Of a DNA stretch of 64,000 nt, positions 51,202 to 61,372 are shown piece by piece. Source of the stretch: CAVRAW01 sp963716135 (GTDB taxonomy: Bacteria; Planctomycetota; Planctomycetia; Pirellulales; JADZDJ01); assembly GCA_963716135.1 (NCBI GenBank), contig OY970289.1, positions 3,224,001 through 3,288,000 of the forward strand, written 5' to 3'. The stretch's first letter is position 1. The number at the start of each line of letters is the position of its first letter. Below the pieces are notes generated by a model, which saw only the letters and a list, made by a program, of their open reading frames with translations, did not search any database and was not told the DNA's origin. A program made the position numbers and the translations under genes.

Positions 51202-53627
51202 ATGTCAATCGACTTAATGGATCGCGACCACCAAACTCGCGGCGACGCTCTGGAATCGCTCAACGCGAACGGCCCACTCCCAGCCGATCTGCTTCGAAAA
51301 ATTAACGCCTATTGGCGTGCCGCCAACTATGTTTCGGTCGGGCAGATTTATCTCTACGACAATCCACTGCTGAAGGAACCGCTGAAGCTGTCGCACGTGA
51401 AGCCGCTGGTGGTTGGCCACTGGGGCACGACGCCCGGGCAGAACTTCATCTACGTGCATTTGAATCGGGTCATCAAGAAGTATGACCTGGACATGTTCTA
51501 CATTGCAGGTCCTGGTCACGGCGGCCCGGCAATTGTGGGCAATGTTTACCTCGAAGGCACCTGGAGTGAAGTTTATCCGAACGTCACCCAGGACGAAGCG
51601 GGGATGAAGAAGCTGTTCAAGCAATTCTCCTTTCCCGGCGGGATTTCCAGCCATGTTGCGCCGACGACTCCCGGGTCGATTCATGAAGGTGGCGAGCTGG
51701 GGTATTCGCTCAGCCATGCCTTTGGGGCCGCGTTCGACAATCCCGATCTGATCGTCGCCTGCGTCGTCGGCGACGGTGAAGCGGAAACAGGCCCCTTGGC
51801 GACCGCCTGGCAATCCAACAAACTTCTCGACCCCATTACTGATGGAGCCGTGCTGCCGATCCTGCACCTCAATGGCTACAAGATCAGCAACCCAACCGTC
51901 CTGGCCCGCATCGAGCATGAGGAATTGGACCAATTTCTACGAGGCTGCGGCTGGACGCCCCTCTTTGTGGAAGGTGATGAGCCGGAAAAGATGCATCAAC
52001 TGATGGCGGCCACGTTGGAAACCGCCATCGAGGACATCCGGCGAATTCAAAAGAATGCACGAAACAAGAACGATACCACTCGGCCGCGCTGGCCAATGAT
52101 CGTTCTCAAATCGCCCAAGGGCTGGACGGGACCAAAAGTCGTCGATGGTCTGCAAATCGAGGGCACCTTCCGTGCGCACCAAGTGCCGCTCTTGGTGGAT
52201 CCCGAGCATCCCGATCATGTCAAGCTGCTTGAAAGCTGGATGAAAAGCTATAAGGCGGAAGAACTGTTCGATGCAAATGGACGTCTCATCTCGGAATTAG
52301 CCGAGCTGGCGCCGAAGGGCGACCGGCGTATGGGCGCGAATCCCCACGCCAACGGCGGCATTCTGCTACGCGACCTGCGCATGCCAGACTTCCACATCCA
52401 CGCGGTGAATGTGCCTTCGCCCGGCGCTGTTAAGGGCCAGGATACGCTGGTGCTGGGTCAGTTCCTGCGTGACGTGGCCAAGCTGAATCAGGATCAGCGT
52501 AATTTCCGCGTCTTCGGTCCCGATGAGACACTTTCGAATCTCCTGGGCGCAGTGTTTGAAACAACCAATCGTCAGTGGGACGCGCAGCAAACAGAGCAAC
52601 GACGAGTTCCTCGCGCCTGCCGGACGCGTGCTGGATTCGATGCTCAGCGAGCACCAGTGCGAGGGTTGGTTGGAAGGATATTTGCTGACCGGGCGGCACG
52701 GATTGTTCAACAGCTATGAGGCTTTCATTCGCATAGTCGACTCGATGTTCAGCCAGCATGCTAAATGGCTGAAGGTGTGTTTGGAATTGCCCTGGCGCCG
52801 GGAGATATCGTCGCTGAACTATCTGCTGGCCTCTCACGTTTGGCAGCAGGATCACAACGGCTTCACGCACCAGGATCCCGGCTTCCTTGACCACGTGATC
52901 AACAAGAAGGCCGACATCGTGCGCGTGTACCTTCCGCCCGATGCCAATTGCCTGCTGTCGGTTTTTGATCACTGCTTGCGCAGCCGAAACTACGTCAACG
53001 TGGTGGTGGCCGGCAAACACGCCCTGCCGCAATGGCTGACTATGGATGCGGCGGTGGTGCACTGCACGGAAGGCATTGGCATTTGGCAATGGGCTAGCAA
53101 CGATCAGAACTCCGAGCCGGACGTGGTAATGGCCTGCTGCGGAGATACGCCCACGCTGGAGATTCTGGCCGCCGTTTCCATTCTGCGCGCAGCAGCTGCC
53201 CGATCTGAAAATTCGGGTGGTCAACGTCGTCGATCTGATGAAGCTGCAATCGGCCAGCGAGCACCCGCACGGACTGAGCGAAGCGGATTACGACTCGCTC
53301 TTCACCAGAGACAAACACATTATTTTCGGCTTTCATGGCTACCCGTGGCTGGTCCACCGACTGACCTACCGCCGGACCAACCGTAACCTCCACGTTCGGG
53401 GCTACAAGGAAGAGGGCACCATTACAACCGCCTTCGACATGCGAGTTCAGAATGACCTGGACCGATTCCACTTGGTGCAAGACGTCGTAGATCGCCTGCC
53501 GAATCTGGGCGCGAAGGGCGCCTACCTGAAGCAGATGGTGCAGGACAAGCTGATTGAGCACAAGCACTACATCGACGAGCACGGCCAAGATTTGCCCGAG
53601 ATCCGCAACTGGAAATGGAAAGGATGA
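51202..53627 (+). pseudogene. xfp: Phosphoketolase (xylulose-5-P/fructose-6-P), two frameshifts
   Basis: Splits xylulose-5-phosphate or fructose-6-phosphate to acetyl-phosphate, a thiamine-diphosphate enzyme of about 800 residues. ATG 51202 follows AGGAG. The first frame (to ~52590) has GHWGTTPGQNFIYVHLNR, GPGHGGPA, GGISSHVAPTTPGSIHEGGE and GDGEAETGPLATAWQSNK. A second frame continues with NDEFLAPAGRVLDSMLSEHQ, NSYEAFIRIVDSM and HVINKKADIVRVYLPPDANC. A third from ~53190 gives KIRVVNVVDLMKLQ, FGFHGYPWLVHRL and the usual C-terminus. Both changes equal +1 base (or -2), each in a GCGC context. All key motifs survive, so an assembly error is as likely as mutation. Confidence 0.9.
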
Positions 53628-53634
53628 CGCCTCG

Positions 53635-54639
53635 ATGGCGCTGCGATTGATTGAGATGGTGTTGCGGGAGAACGACGGGAAGGAAATCCGCGCGCTTCTC
53701 AAGGACAAAAAGGTGCTCGACCTCCGGCAGCTCGGATTACCGGACGGGGAAGTGCTGGTGCGGATTCTGTTGGACGCGGAACAGTGCGAGGCGGTGCTGG
53801 ATTTGTTGGAGACGCAGTACGCCGGTGGGGAGGGCAACCGGGTGGTGATTCTGCCTGTCGAGGCAACTTTGCCTCGCGCGGAGCCAGAGCCGGCCGCCGC
53901 GCCCGCAGAAACCCAGCCGGAGGAAAAACCGCCGGAGCGGATCGGCCGAGAGGAGTTGTACGAGGACATCAAAGATGCCGCGCGGTGTTCCTGGGTCTAT
54001 CTGGCAATGGCCGTGTTGTCCACCGTCGTGGCGGCCATCGGTCTGCAGCAAAACAGCGTGGCCATCATCATCGGGGCGATGGTGATTGCGCCGTTGCTTG
54101 GACCGAACGTGGCGTTGGCGCTCGGCACGACGTTGGGCGACCTGTCATTGTTGCGGCGCGCGCTTCTGACGAACCTGGCCGCGATTGCGACAGCGATGGC
54201 ATTGTCAGTTGTTATCGGCGCGCTGGTGCACGTGGACCCAGCATTGCCTGAAGTGGCATCGCGCACACGGGCGGGGCTGGGCGATGGCGTGCTGGCATTG
54301 GCGTCGGGCTGCGCGGGCGCACTGGCGTTCACAACGGGCGTGTCGGCGACATTGATCGGGGTAATGGTGGCGGTAGCTTTGTTACCGCCGCTGGTGACGT
54401 TTGGGCTGCTGCTGGGCGGCGGGCAGCCGGCGTTGGCCATGGGCGCATTGTCGTTGTTTCTGATGAACCTGATTTGCGTAAACCTTGCCGGCGTGACAAC
54501 GTTTCTGGTGCAGGGCATTCACCCGGCGACCTGGTGGGAGAAAGATCGAGCCAAAAAAGCCACGCGCATCGCCATCGGGCTGTGGGTGGCATTGTTGGCG
54601 GCATTGGTTGGCCTGATCGTGCTGTTACGAAATGGCTGA
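53635..54639 (+). CDS. DUF389 membrane protein
   Basis: 334 residues from ATG 53635, 8 bases after the phosphoketolase stop. A soluble N-terminal domain (about 1-100, MALRLIEMVLRENDGKEIRA) and a Pro/Glu linker precede six to seven membrane helices. AMAVLSTVVAAIGLQQNSVA, IIIGAMVIAPLLGPNVALAL and SATLIGVMVAVALLPPLVTF are the canonical DUF389 (TIGR00341) motifs. Function unknown, probably a transporter or channel. Within the fermentative block its role is open. Confidence 0.92.
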   Translation: MALRLIEMVLRENDGKEIRALLKDKKVLDLRQLGLPDGEVLVRILLDAEQCEAVLDLLETQYAGGEGNRVVILPVEATLPRAEPEPAAAPAETQPEEKPPERIGREELYEDIKDAARCSWVYLAMAVLSTVVAAIGLQQNSVAIIIGAMVIAPLLGPNVALALGTTLGDLSLLRRALLTNLAAIATAMALSVVIGALVHVDPALPEVASRTRAGLGDGVLALASGCAGALAFTTGVSATLIGVMVAVALLPPLVTFGLLLGGGQPALAMGALSLFLMNLICVNLAGVTTFLVQGIHPATWWEKDRAKKATRIAIGLWVALLAALVGLIVLLRNG

Positions 54640-54641
54640 AT

Positions 54642-55670
54642 ATGAATGCGAAAAAGCTAATCGATACCGCGAAGGCATTGGTCGCCGACGACAAGGGTTT
54701 GCTGGCGATGGATGAAAGCAATCCAACCTGCAACAAACGATTTTCTAGGTTGGGAATTCCCCAGACCGAGGAAGCCCGCCGCGCCTATCGTGAAATGATT
54801 GTGACCACGCCAGATCTCGGTGACTGCATCAGTGGTGTAATCCTCTACGACGAGACGATCCGCCAACAGAAAGCCGATGGCACCCCGTTTGTCAAAGTAA
54901 TTATCGAGGCGGGAATCATTCCCGGCATCAAAGTCGACACCGGTGCTAAGGACATGGCCGGTCATCCCAAAGAGAGAATAACGGAAGGTCTGGACGGTTT
55001 GCGCGGCCGTCTGGCTAAATACTTTCAAATGGGCGCCCGGTTTGCCAAGTGGCGCGCGGTGATCGCAGTGGGCGAGAGCATTCCCAGTTGGGGTTGCATC
55101 GAGGCCAACGCGCAGGCATTGGCACGCTATGCCGCGTTGTGTCAGGAGGCTGGACTGGTACCCGTCGTCGAGCCGGAAGTGCTTATGGCCGGCGAGCATA
55201 CCTTGGAGCGATGCAGCAAGGTGACGGAGGACGTTCTGCGACTGGTTTTTAACCAACTTTACACACAACGGGTGACGTTGGAGGGCATGATCCTGAAGCC
55301 CAACATGGTGCTTCCGGGATTGACCTGTCCCAAACAGGAAACGGTCGACGAGGTGGCCGACGCCACGGCGAGGTGTCTCTTAAGGGCCGTCCCCGCTGCC
55401 GTTCCAGGGATTGCATTCTTATCCGGCGGCCAATCCGGCGAACTGGCCTCGGCCCGTTTGAATGCAATGAATTTTCGATTCGAGTCGCGACTGCCCTGGG
55501 CGTTGGCGTTTTCGTTTGCGCGCGCCATCCAGCAACCGGCATTGAAAATATGGTCGGGCCGGGACGTTAACGTGAAGGCGGCTCAACAGGCGTTGCTTCA
55601 TCGAGCCAGGTGCAATCGAGCGGCGCGCCGCGGCACCTACGACGCCACTATGGAAAGGACATGCGCGTGA
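54642..55670 (+). CDS. Class I fructose-bisphosphate aldolase
   Basis: 342 residues from ATG 54642 (MNAKKLIDTAKALVADDKGL). A longer upstream frame overlaps DUF389 and is rejected. Cleaves fructose-1,6-bisphosphate to dihydroxyacetone phosphate and glyceraldehyde-3-phosphate by Schiff-base chemistry. LLAMDESNPTCNKRF, GVILYDETIRQ, FAKWRAVIAVGESIPSWGCI, VVEPEVLMAGEHTLERC and LEGMILKPNMVLPG (Schiff-base lysine) with FLSGGQSGELASARLN are all present. Family length is about 340. It starts 2 bases after the DUF389 stop and overlaps the next gene. A degenerate fragment of a second copy lies at 61373-61492. Confidence 0.95.
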   Translation: MNAKKLIDTAKALVADDKGLLAMDESNPTCNKRFSRLGIPQTEEARRAYREMIVTTPDLGDCISGVILYDETIRQQKADGTPFVKVIIEAGIIPGIKVDTGAKDMAGHPKERITEGLDGLRGRLAKYFQMGARFAKWRAVIAVGESIPSWGCIEANAQALARYAALCQEAGLVPVVEPEVLMAGEHTLERCSKVTEDVLRLVFNQLYTQRVTLEGMILKPNMVLPGLTCPKQETVDEVADATARCLLRAVPAAVPGIAFLSGGQSGELASARLNAMNFRFESRLPWALAFSFARAIQQPALKIWSGRDVNVKAAQQALLHRARCNRAARRGTYDATMERTCA

Positions 55671-56677
55671 TAACAAAGACACATACTCCGAGTCAAACAC
55701 GTTTGTATCCTCTGCGATTCGAACCGATCTACCAGTATCGGCTCTGGGGTGGCCGGCGTTTGGCAGATCTGCTTACGGCGCCGCTGCCCGGCGATGGCCC
55801 CATCGGCGAAGCTTGGCTACTGAGCGACCGCGACGACCATCCCAGCAAGGTCGCCGCCGGGCCGCTCAAAGGATCGACCATCCGGCAATTGCTGGAGAAG
55901 TCGCCGCAGCAGTTGCTAGGAAAACTGGCGGGCCGTTTCCAACGATTCCCTGTGCTGCTCAAGTTCCTCGACGCACACGAGAAGCTATCGGTCCAAGTGC
56001 ATCCGAAGGATGGGCAGAGGGACTATATCCCAGCGGGCGAGAGCGGAAAAACCGAAGCATGGGTCGTGCTGGAGGCGGGGCCCGCCAGCCGTATCTACGC
56101 GGGACTGAAGCCACGCACCACGCAAGACGACCTGAAGCGCGCGCTCGCGAGTCGGGCAGTAGCAAACCTTCTGGCAAGCTTCACGCCGAGGGTCGGCGAC
56201 GCCGTCTTCCTCAAAGCAGGGACCGTTCACTCCCTCAGCGGACTGGTGGTGTTTGAAGTGCAGGAAAACAGCGACGTCACGTTTCGTCTGTACGACTGGG
56301 ATCGCGTCGACCCTAAGACAGACAAGCCGCGGCCTCTGCAAGTCGAACAGGCGCTTGCCTGTATTGATTTCGAGCAAGTCGCGATCGGTCCAGTGACGCC
56401 GGTGATAGAGGAGGAGGCGCCGGTGAAGTGTGAGAGACTGTTTCATTGCGAACATTTCTCGGTGTGGCGGCACGAGGGACAATCGCCGTTCACAGTCGGC
56501 GCGGCGGGCGTGCCGCGCCTGCTGGTTTGCATCGACGGCGAGGGAGAATTGGAGCACAGCGGCGCAGATTATCCCGTGGGCCGCGGCGACGTCGTACTTT
56601 TACCGGCGGAGGTTGGCGCGTGTACGTACCGTCCGCGCAATGCGGTCAATTTATTGGAAGTCGCGTTGCCGGAATAG
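55661..56677 (+). CDS. manA: Mannose-6-phosphate isomerase, class I type
   Basis: 338 residues from ATG 55661, overlapping the aldolase stop by 10 bases. Interconverts mannose-6-phosphate and fructose-6-phosphate. Zinc-site motifs of the type I isomerase are clear: LDAHEKLSVQVHPKD, SGKTEAWVVLEAGP and FLKAGTVHSLSGLVVFEVQE with RLYDWDR. The C-terminal cupin half (LVCIDGEGELEHSGADYPVG) is present. The C-terminus NLLEVALPE is normal. Works with the PMM-like HAD and GH130 genes downstream on mannose metabolism. Confidence 0.93.
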   Translation: MRVITKTHTPSQTRLYPLRFEPIYQYRLWGGRRLADLLTAPLPGDGPIGEAWLLSDRDDHPSKVAAGPLKGSTIRQLLEKSPQQLLGKLAGRFQRFPVLLKFLDAHEKLSVQVHPKDGQRDYIPAGESGKTEAWVVLEAGPASRIYAGLKPRTTQDDLKRALASRAVANLLASFTPRVGDAVFLKAGTVHSLSGLVVFEVQENSDVTFRLYDWDRVDPKTDKPRPLQVEQALACIDFEQVAIGPVTPVIEEEAPVKCERLFHCEHFSVWRHEGQSPFTVGAAGVPRLLVCIDGEGELEHSGADYPVGRGDVVLLPAEVGACTYRPRNAVNLLEVALPE

Positions 56678-56734
56678 TTTCAGCCGCTCAGGATCAGGAT
56701 AGTAAGCAACGCCAACAACACGGAAACAGTAAGC

Positions 56735-57478
56735 ATGAAAAAACTCGTTGTTTTCGACTTGGATGGAACACTTGCCGAGAGCAAGTCCACGCTGGATGCC
56801 GAGATGGCGGCGCTCATGAATAAACTGCTTAGTTTTATTAAGGTTGCTGTGATCTCGGGCGGCAATTGGCCGCAATTTCAAAAGCAAGTGCTCGCTCACC
56901 TGACCAGTGACGAACGGTTGAAAAATCTTTCGCTCCTGCCCACGTGTGGAACACAGTTTTACAAATACGAAACAGGTTGGGATCGGATTTACGCCGAGGA
57001 TTTTACCCCTGAACAGAAACAGAAGATTATCAGTTCACTGAAGAAGGCGATCGAGCAATCGGGTCTGAAAGCGGAAAAGACCTGGGGAGATGTGATTGAA
57101 GATCGGGGAAGTCAGATCACATTTTCCGCGCTCGGTCAGCAGGCCCCCTTAGAAGAAAAAAAGAAATGGGATCCTGATTTCACCAAGCGGAAGAAGATGA
57201 AAGCCATCCTTGACCCGTTGATTCCGGAGTTTTCTGTCCGAATGGGTGGTGCGACATCCATTGATGTCACGAACCACGGAATCGACAAAGCCTATGGGAT
57301 CAGAAAGCTACGAGACATCCTCGGGATTTCCATTGAAGAGATGATCTTTATCGGGGATGCCTTGTTCCCAGGCGGTAACGACTATCCGGCCGAGAAAGCG
57401 GGCGTCGTTTCAATTCGAGTCAAAGATCCCAATTACACCAAACTGGTTATCGAAACGATCATTGCTTGTTTGGCTTGA
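56735..57478 (+). CDS. HAD-IIB phosphatase, phosphomannomutase-like
   Basis: 247 residues. KKLVVFDLDGTLAESKSTLD carries the nucleophile DxD motif, VAVISGGNWPQFQKQVL is motif II, and EEMIFIGDALFPGGNDYP is motif IV. The insert with GSQITFSALGQQAPLEEKKK resembles eukaryotic-type phosphomannomutase (PMM), including a substrate-binding arginine region. It could be a phosphomannomutase or a related phosphatase; the position after manA favours the mannose pathway. Cytoplasmic. ATG 56735 lies 57 bases after the manA stop. The protein is lysine-rich compared with neighbours, possibly from another source. Confidence 0.88.
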   Translation: MKKLVVFDLDGTLAESKSTLDAEMAALMNKLLSFIKVAVISGGNWPQFQKQVLAHLTSDERLKNLSLLPTCGTQFYKYETGWDRIYAEDFTPEQKQKIISSLKKAIEQSGLKAEKTWGDVIEDRGSQITFSALGQQAPLEEKKKWDPDFTKRKKMKAILDPLIPEFSVRMGGATSIDVTNHGIDKAYGIRKLRDILGISIEEMIFIGDALFPGGNDYPAEKAGVVSIRVKDPNYTKLVIETIIACLA

Positions 57479-57510
57479 GTCTGACGAGAATGACCTTGCG
57501 AGGAAAACCG

Positions 57511-58665
57511 ATGGCTGGATTTCAGTTAAAGCGGCTGGGGTTGATGATGGAGCCGGAGCCGGGCAATCCGCTGGAGGTCGAAGGCGTCCTGAATCCGGCT
57601 GCCGTTCGTGGCCCGGAGGGAAAGCTCTATCTTTTCCCGCGTCTAGTCGCGCGGGGAAATTATTCGCGCATCGGCATTGCACGAGTGAAGTTCAATGAGG
57701 CCGGCGACCCGGTGGGCGTTGAACGGCTCGGCATCGCACTAGAGCCCGAAGCGGATTACGAACTGCGGCCCGATGGTGGCGGAGGTTGCGAGGATCCGCG
57801 TATCACGTTCGTGGAACCGCTCCAGCGCTACATGATGACCTATACGGCGCTCTCGCCTGTCGGTCCACGGATCGCCCTGGCCGAATCGGAGGATTTGTTT
57901 CACTGGAAGCGATTGGGGCTCGCGACCTTTGAACCGTATCACGGCATCGATTTCGTCAACGTGGACAACAAGGATGCCAGCCTCTTTCCCGTCGCCGTTC
58001 CCAATCATGCCGGGAAAATGCAAATGGCGATGCTCCATCGACCGCTTTTTTCTGGCACTCGTCCCGAGGAAACCGTCTGCCAGGGCGCGTCGCGGGTGGT
58101 GGATCTTGATCATGAAAGCATCTGGATATCTTATTGTCCGATGGCCTTGGAGGGCCGCCACGACCAGCAGCACCTCGGCCTGTTCAATTCGCATCACCGG
58201 CTCGCGACTCCGGTGTCGCCCTGGGAGATGCTCAAAATCGGCTGCGGAACCCCGCCCGTCCTGACCCGGCACGGCTGGCTGATCATCTACCACGGCGTCA
58301 GTAAGATGTCGGAGGCGAGCAACGATCGACGTGCACTGCGCTATTCGGCCGGCGTGATGGTACTCTCGAAAGAGCATCCACGCGAAATTCTCTATCGCTC
58401 GCCGGAACCGGTGCTGACGCCAGAGCTGCCAGAGGAATGTCACGGCACCATCGCCAACGTTGTGTTCCCCACCGGCATCGACCGGCGCGATGATCTCGGC
58501 TTGCCGCACCGCTTCGACGTTTATTACGGGATGGCCGACAACCGCATTGGCGTGGCACGCCTCGACAATCCGGAACGACTACCTCCGGGTGGAGTCGCCG
58601 ACCTGCCGGAAGCGAAGGCGGGCGTATTCGCCCGACAACCAAAAATTGAAACCGTGCGAGGATAA
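57511..58665 (+). CDS. GH130-family beta-mannoside phosphorylase-like protein
   Basis: 384 residues from ATG 57511 (MAGFQLKRLGLMMEPEPGNP); GAGGAAAA is upstream. Five-bladed propeller of GH130: VLNPAAVRGPEGKLYLFPRL, GGGGCEDPRITFVEPLQRYM (catalytic aspartate region), KDASLFPVAVPNHAGKMQMA, HRPLFSGTRP and GCGTPPVLTRHGWLIIYHGV. Enzymes of this family phosphorolyse beta-1,4-mannosides, and some are hydrolases. Together with manA and the PMM-like HAD it forms a mannose module. It starts 33 bases after the HAD stop. Product specificity is uncertain. Confidence 0.9.
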   Translation: MAGFQLKRLGLMMEPEPGNPLEVEGVLNPAAVRGPEGKLYLFPRLVARGNYSRIGIARVKFNEAGDPVGVERLGIALEPEADYELRPDGGGGCEDPRITFVEPLQRYMMTYTALSPVGPRIALAESEDLFHWKRLGLATFEPYHGIDFVNVDNKDASLFPVAVPNHAGKMQMAMLHRPLFSGTRPEETVCQGASRVVDLDHESIWISYCPMALEGRHDQQHLGLFNSHHRLATPVSPWEMLKIGCGTPPVLTRHGWLIIYHGVSKMSEASNDRRALRYSAGVMVLSKEHPREILYRSPEPVLTPELPEECHGTIANVVFPTGIDRRDDLGLPHRFDVYYGMADNRIGVARLDNPERLPPGGVADLPEAKAGVFARQPKIETVRG

Positions 58666-58670
58666 ATGTC

Positions 58671-61364
58671 ATGAAACCAATTGCCGTCCAACCCAAAGCT
58701 CCCGAATCGAAGCCGGATGCCAAACCGGGATCAAAACCGGACGCGAAAGACGATCTCAAAACCCTCCCTATATCGGAGGTGGAGGAAAAATTGAATTCGT
58801 CGCCGGACGGACTCCGTCAAGCCGAGGCGCAGAAACGGCTGACCCAATATGGGCCCAACGAGATTAAAGAGGAGAAGACCAATCCGCTCCTGAAATTCCT
58901 TACGTATTTTTGGGGCCCCATCCCGTGGATGATCGAAGTGGCGGTGATTCTGTCGGCCGTAGTCGGCCACTGGGAGGATTTTGGCATCATCCTCTTTTTG
59001 CTGCTTTGCAACGCCGTGGTCGGATTTTGGGAAGAACACCAGGCGGGCAACGCCATCGACGCCCTGAAGGCCAGGCTGGCGATCAAGGCCCGAGTGAAAC
59101 GGGACGGCAAGTGGATCAATCCCCCGGCGCGTGAGTTGGTACCGGGCGACGTCATCCGCCTGCGCCTGGGCGACATTGTGCCGGCGGATGCGCGCTTGCT
59201 GGACGGCGACGAGGTCTCGGTGGACCAGTCCGCGCTGACCGGCGAGTCGCTACCTGCCACGCGCAAACCCGGCGAGGCGGTGTTTTCGGGCTCGATTATC
59301 AAGCGGGGTGAAATCGACGCATTGGTCTATGCCACAGGCGCCAACACTTACTTCGGCGAAACGGCCAAACTGGTACAGGAGGCGCACACCGTCAGCCATT
59401 TTCAACAAGCCGTGCTGAAGATCGGCAAGTACCTGATTGTCCTCGCGCTGGCTCTGGTGGCGGTGATTATTGCGGTAGGTATCTACCGCGGTGAACCGAT
59501 GCTGTATGCGAAACCCCCCACGGACCCGGTCCTTTTATTCGCCCTCATCCTCACCGTCGCGGCCATTCCCGTGGCGATGCCTACGGTGCTGTCGGTGACG
59601 ATGGCCGTTGGTGCTCGCCTGCTCGCCAAGAAGCAAGCGATTGTAAGCAAGTTGGTGGCGATCGAGGAATTGGCGGGCGTGGATGTGCTGTGCGCGGACA
59701 AGACCGGCACCCTGACGCAGAACAAGCTGACGCTGGGCGATCCTTTCAGCGTCCACGACGTTCCGGCCGATCGACTCATCCTCGATGGAGCGCTGGCGTC
59801 GCGTTCGGACAATGACGACACGATTGATCTAGCGGTGCTGGCCGGGCTGAAGGATAAGAATGCGTTGAAGGACTATGACGTGCTTCATTTCCAGCCGTTC
59901 GATCCGGTGCATAAACGCACCGAGGCCAAGGTCAAAACCAAAGACGGAAAGACGTTCAAGGTGACGAAGGGCGCGCCGCAGGTGATCTTGAAGATGTCGG
60001 CGGATGCCGCGCAGGTGAAGCCCGCCGTTGACAAGGCGGTCGATGACTTCGCGGCGCGCGGCTTTCGTTCGCTGGGCGTGGCGCGTGCGGACGGGGACGG
60101 CCCGTGGCAGTTCCTCGGCGTGTTGCCGCTGTTCGATCCGCCCAGGGACGACGCCAAGGCGACCGTCGCCACCGCGGAAAAGATGGGCGTGAAGATCAAA
60201 ATGGTGACAGGCGATGCACTGGCCATCGCCAAGGAGACCGCCAAAAAGCTCGACATGGGCACTAATATCCTTGATGCTGCCAGTTTGGGTGACTCGAAAA
60301 AACAAGAGAGCGCCGAGGTGGCCGATTCCATCGAAAAGGCCGATGGTTTCGCCCAGGTGTTCCCCGAGCACAAGTATCACATTATTGATGTCCTGCAAAA
60401 ACGTGGCCACATCGTTGGCATGACGGGAGACGGCGTGAATGATGCCCCCGCGCTGAAGAAGGCCGACTGCGGCATCGCTGTTTCCGGCGCGACCGACGCG
60501 GCCCGCGCGGCGGCTTCCATCGTGCTGGTGGCGCCCGGCCTGGCGGTGATCATCGACGCGATCAAGGAGAGCCGGAAAATCTTCCAGCGGATGAATAGCT
60601 ATGCGATCTACCGCATCGCCGAAACGCTGCGCGTGCTGTTGTTAATGACGCTGTCGATCCTGATCTTCAAGTTTTATCCGGTGACCGCGGTAATGATCGT
60701 GATGATCGCATTGCTCAACGACGGAGCAATCCTATCCATTGCCTACGATAATGTTCGTTACCGAAACCAACCCGAAGCGTGGAACATGCGCATGGTGTTG
60801 GGCATTTCCACCGTGCTGGGAGCCATCGGGGTCGTATCCGCGTTTGGCCTGTTCTATCTTGGCGAAGTGGTATTTGGTCTCGACCGCGCGGTCATCCAGA
60901 CACTGATCTACCTGAAACTGTCCGTCGCCGGACACCTGACGATCTTCCTGACGCGCACGCGCGGCCCATTTTGGTCCATTCGCCCCGCGCACATTTTGTG
61001 GGGCGCCGTGCTTGGCACGCAAATCGTGGCGACCATGATCGCAGTTTTTGGGGTTCTCATGGAGCCACTCCCCTGGAAATGGGCACTATTCGTGTGGGCC
61101 TATGCTCTGGCTTGGTTCCTTGTGAATGATCGCGTGAAACTGCTCGCCTATTGGGTTTTGGATCACACCAAAGCTGGGGCCACGCCGGAAGCCAGAGCCC
61201 AGAACAAGCCCGCAGCCAAAGTGTCGACGCCGTCCGATATGACGCCGCAGATCGCCGCCCGAGCCTATGAGCTCTACCAGCAGCGAGTCCACGGCGAAAG
61301 CCAAGCAGATCAAGACTGGCAAAAGGCGGAGCGGGAGATTCAGAAAGCTAAACCCCACAAATAA
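58671..61364 (+). CDS. Plasma-membrane proton-efflux P-type ATPase (P3A)
   Basis: 897 residues, the length of plant and fungal type H+-ATPases. A Lys/Pro-rich N-terminus precedes the cation-ATPase N domain. Membrane helices include PWMIEVAVILSAVVGHWEDF. Actuator motif LTGESLP, phosphorylation site ADKTGTLTQNK, KGAPQVILKMS and MTGDGVNDAPALKKADCGIA then VSGATDAARAAASIVL match P3A ATPases. It expels protons using ATP. It starts 6 bases after the GH130 stop as the last gene of the block. A role in pH control during acetogenic fermentation is inferred. No autoinhibitory R domain; the tail is Lys/Ala-rich. Confidence 0.95.
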   Translation: MKPIAVQPKAPESKPDAKPGSKPDAKDDLKTLPISEVEEKLNSSPDGLRQAEAQKRLTQYGPNEIKEEKTNPLLKFLTYFWGPIPWMIEVAVILSAVVGHWEDFGIILFLLLCNAVVGFWEEHQAGNAIDALKARLAIKARVKRDGKWINPPARELVPGDVIRLRLGDIVPADARLLDGDEVSVDQSALTGESLPATRKPGEAVFSGSIIKRGEIDALVYATGANTYFGETAKLVQEAHTVSHFQQAVLKIGKYLIVLALALVAVIIAVGIYRGEPMLYAKPPTDPVLLFALILTVAAIPVAMPTVLSVTMAVGARLLAKKQAIVSKLVAIEELAGVDVLCADKTGTLTQNKLTLGDPFSVHDVPADRLILDGALASRSDNDDTIDLAVLAGLKDKNALKDYDVLHFQPFDPVHKRTEAKVKTKDGKTFKVTKGAPQVILKMSADAAQVKPAVDKAVDDFAARGFRSLGVARADGDGPWQFLGVLPLFDPPRDDAKATVATAEKMGVKIKMVTGDALAIAKETAKKLDMGTNILDAASLGDSKKQESAEVADSIEKADGFAQVFPEHKYHIIDVLQKRGHIVGMTGDGVNDAPALKKADCGIAVSGATDAARAAASIVLVAPGLAVIIDAIKESRKIFQRMNSYAIYRIAETLRVLLLMTLSILIFKFYPVTAVMIVMIALLNDGAILSIAYDNVRYRNQPEAWNMRMVLGISTVLGAIGVVSAFGLFYLGEVVFGLDRAVIQTLIYLKLSVAGHLTIFLTRTRGPFWSIRPAHILWGAVLGTQIVATMIAVFGVLMEPLPWKWALFVWAYALAWFLVNDRVKLLAYWVLDHTKAGATPEARAQNKPAAKVSTPSDMTPQIAARAYELYQQRVHGESQADQDWQKAEREIQKAKPHK

Positions 61365-61372
61365 ACAGACAC

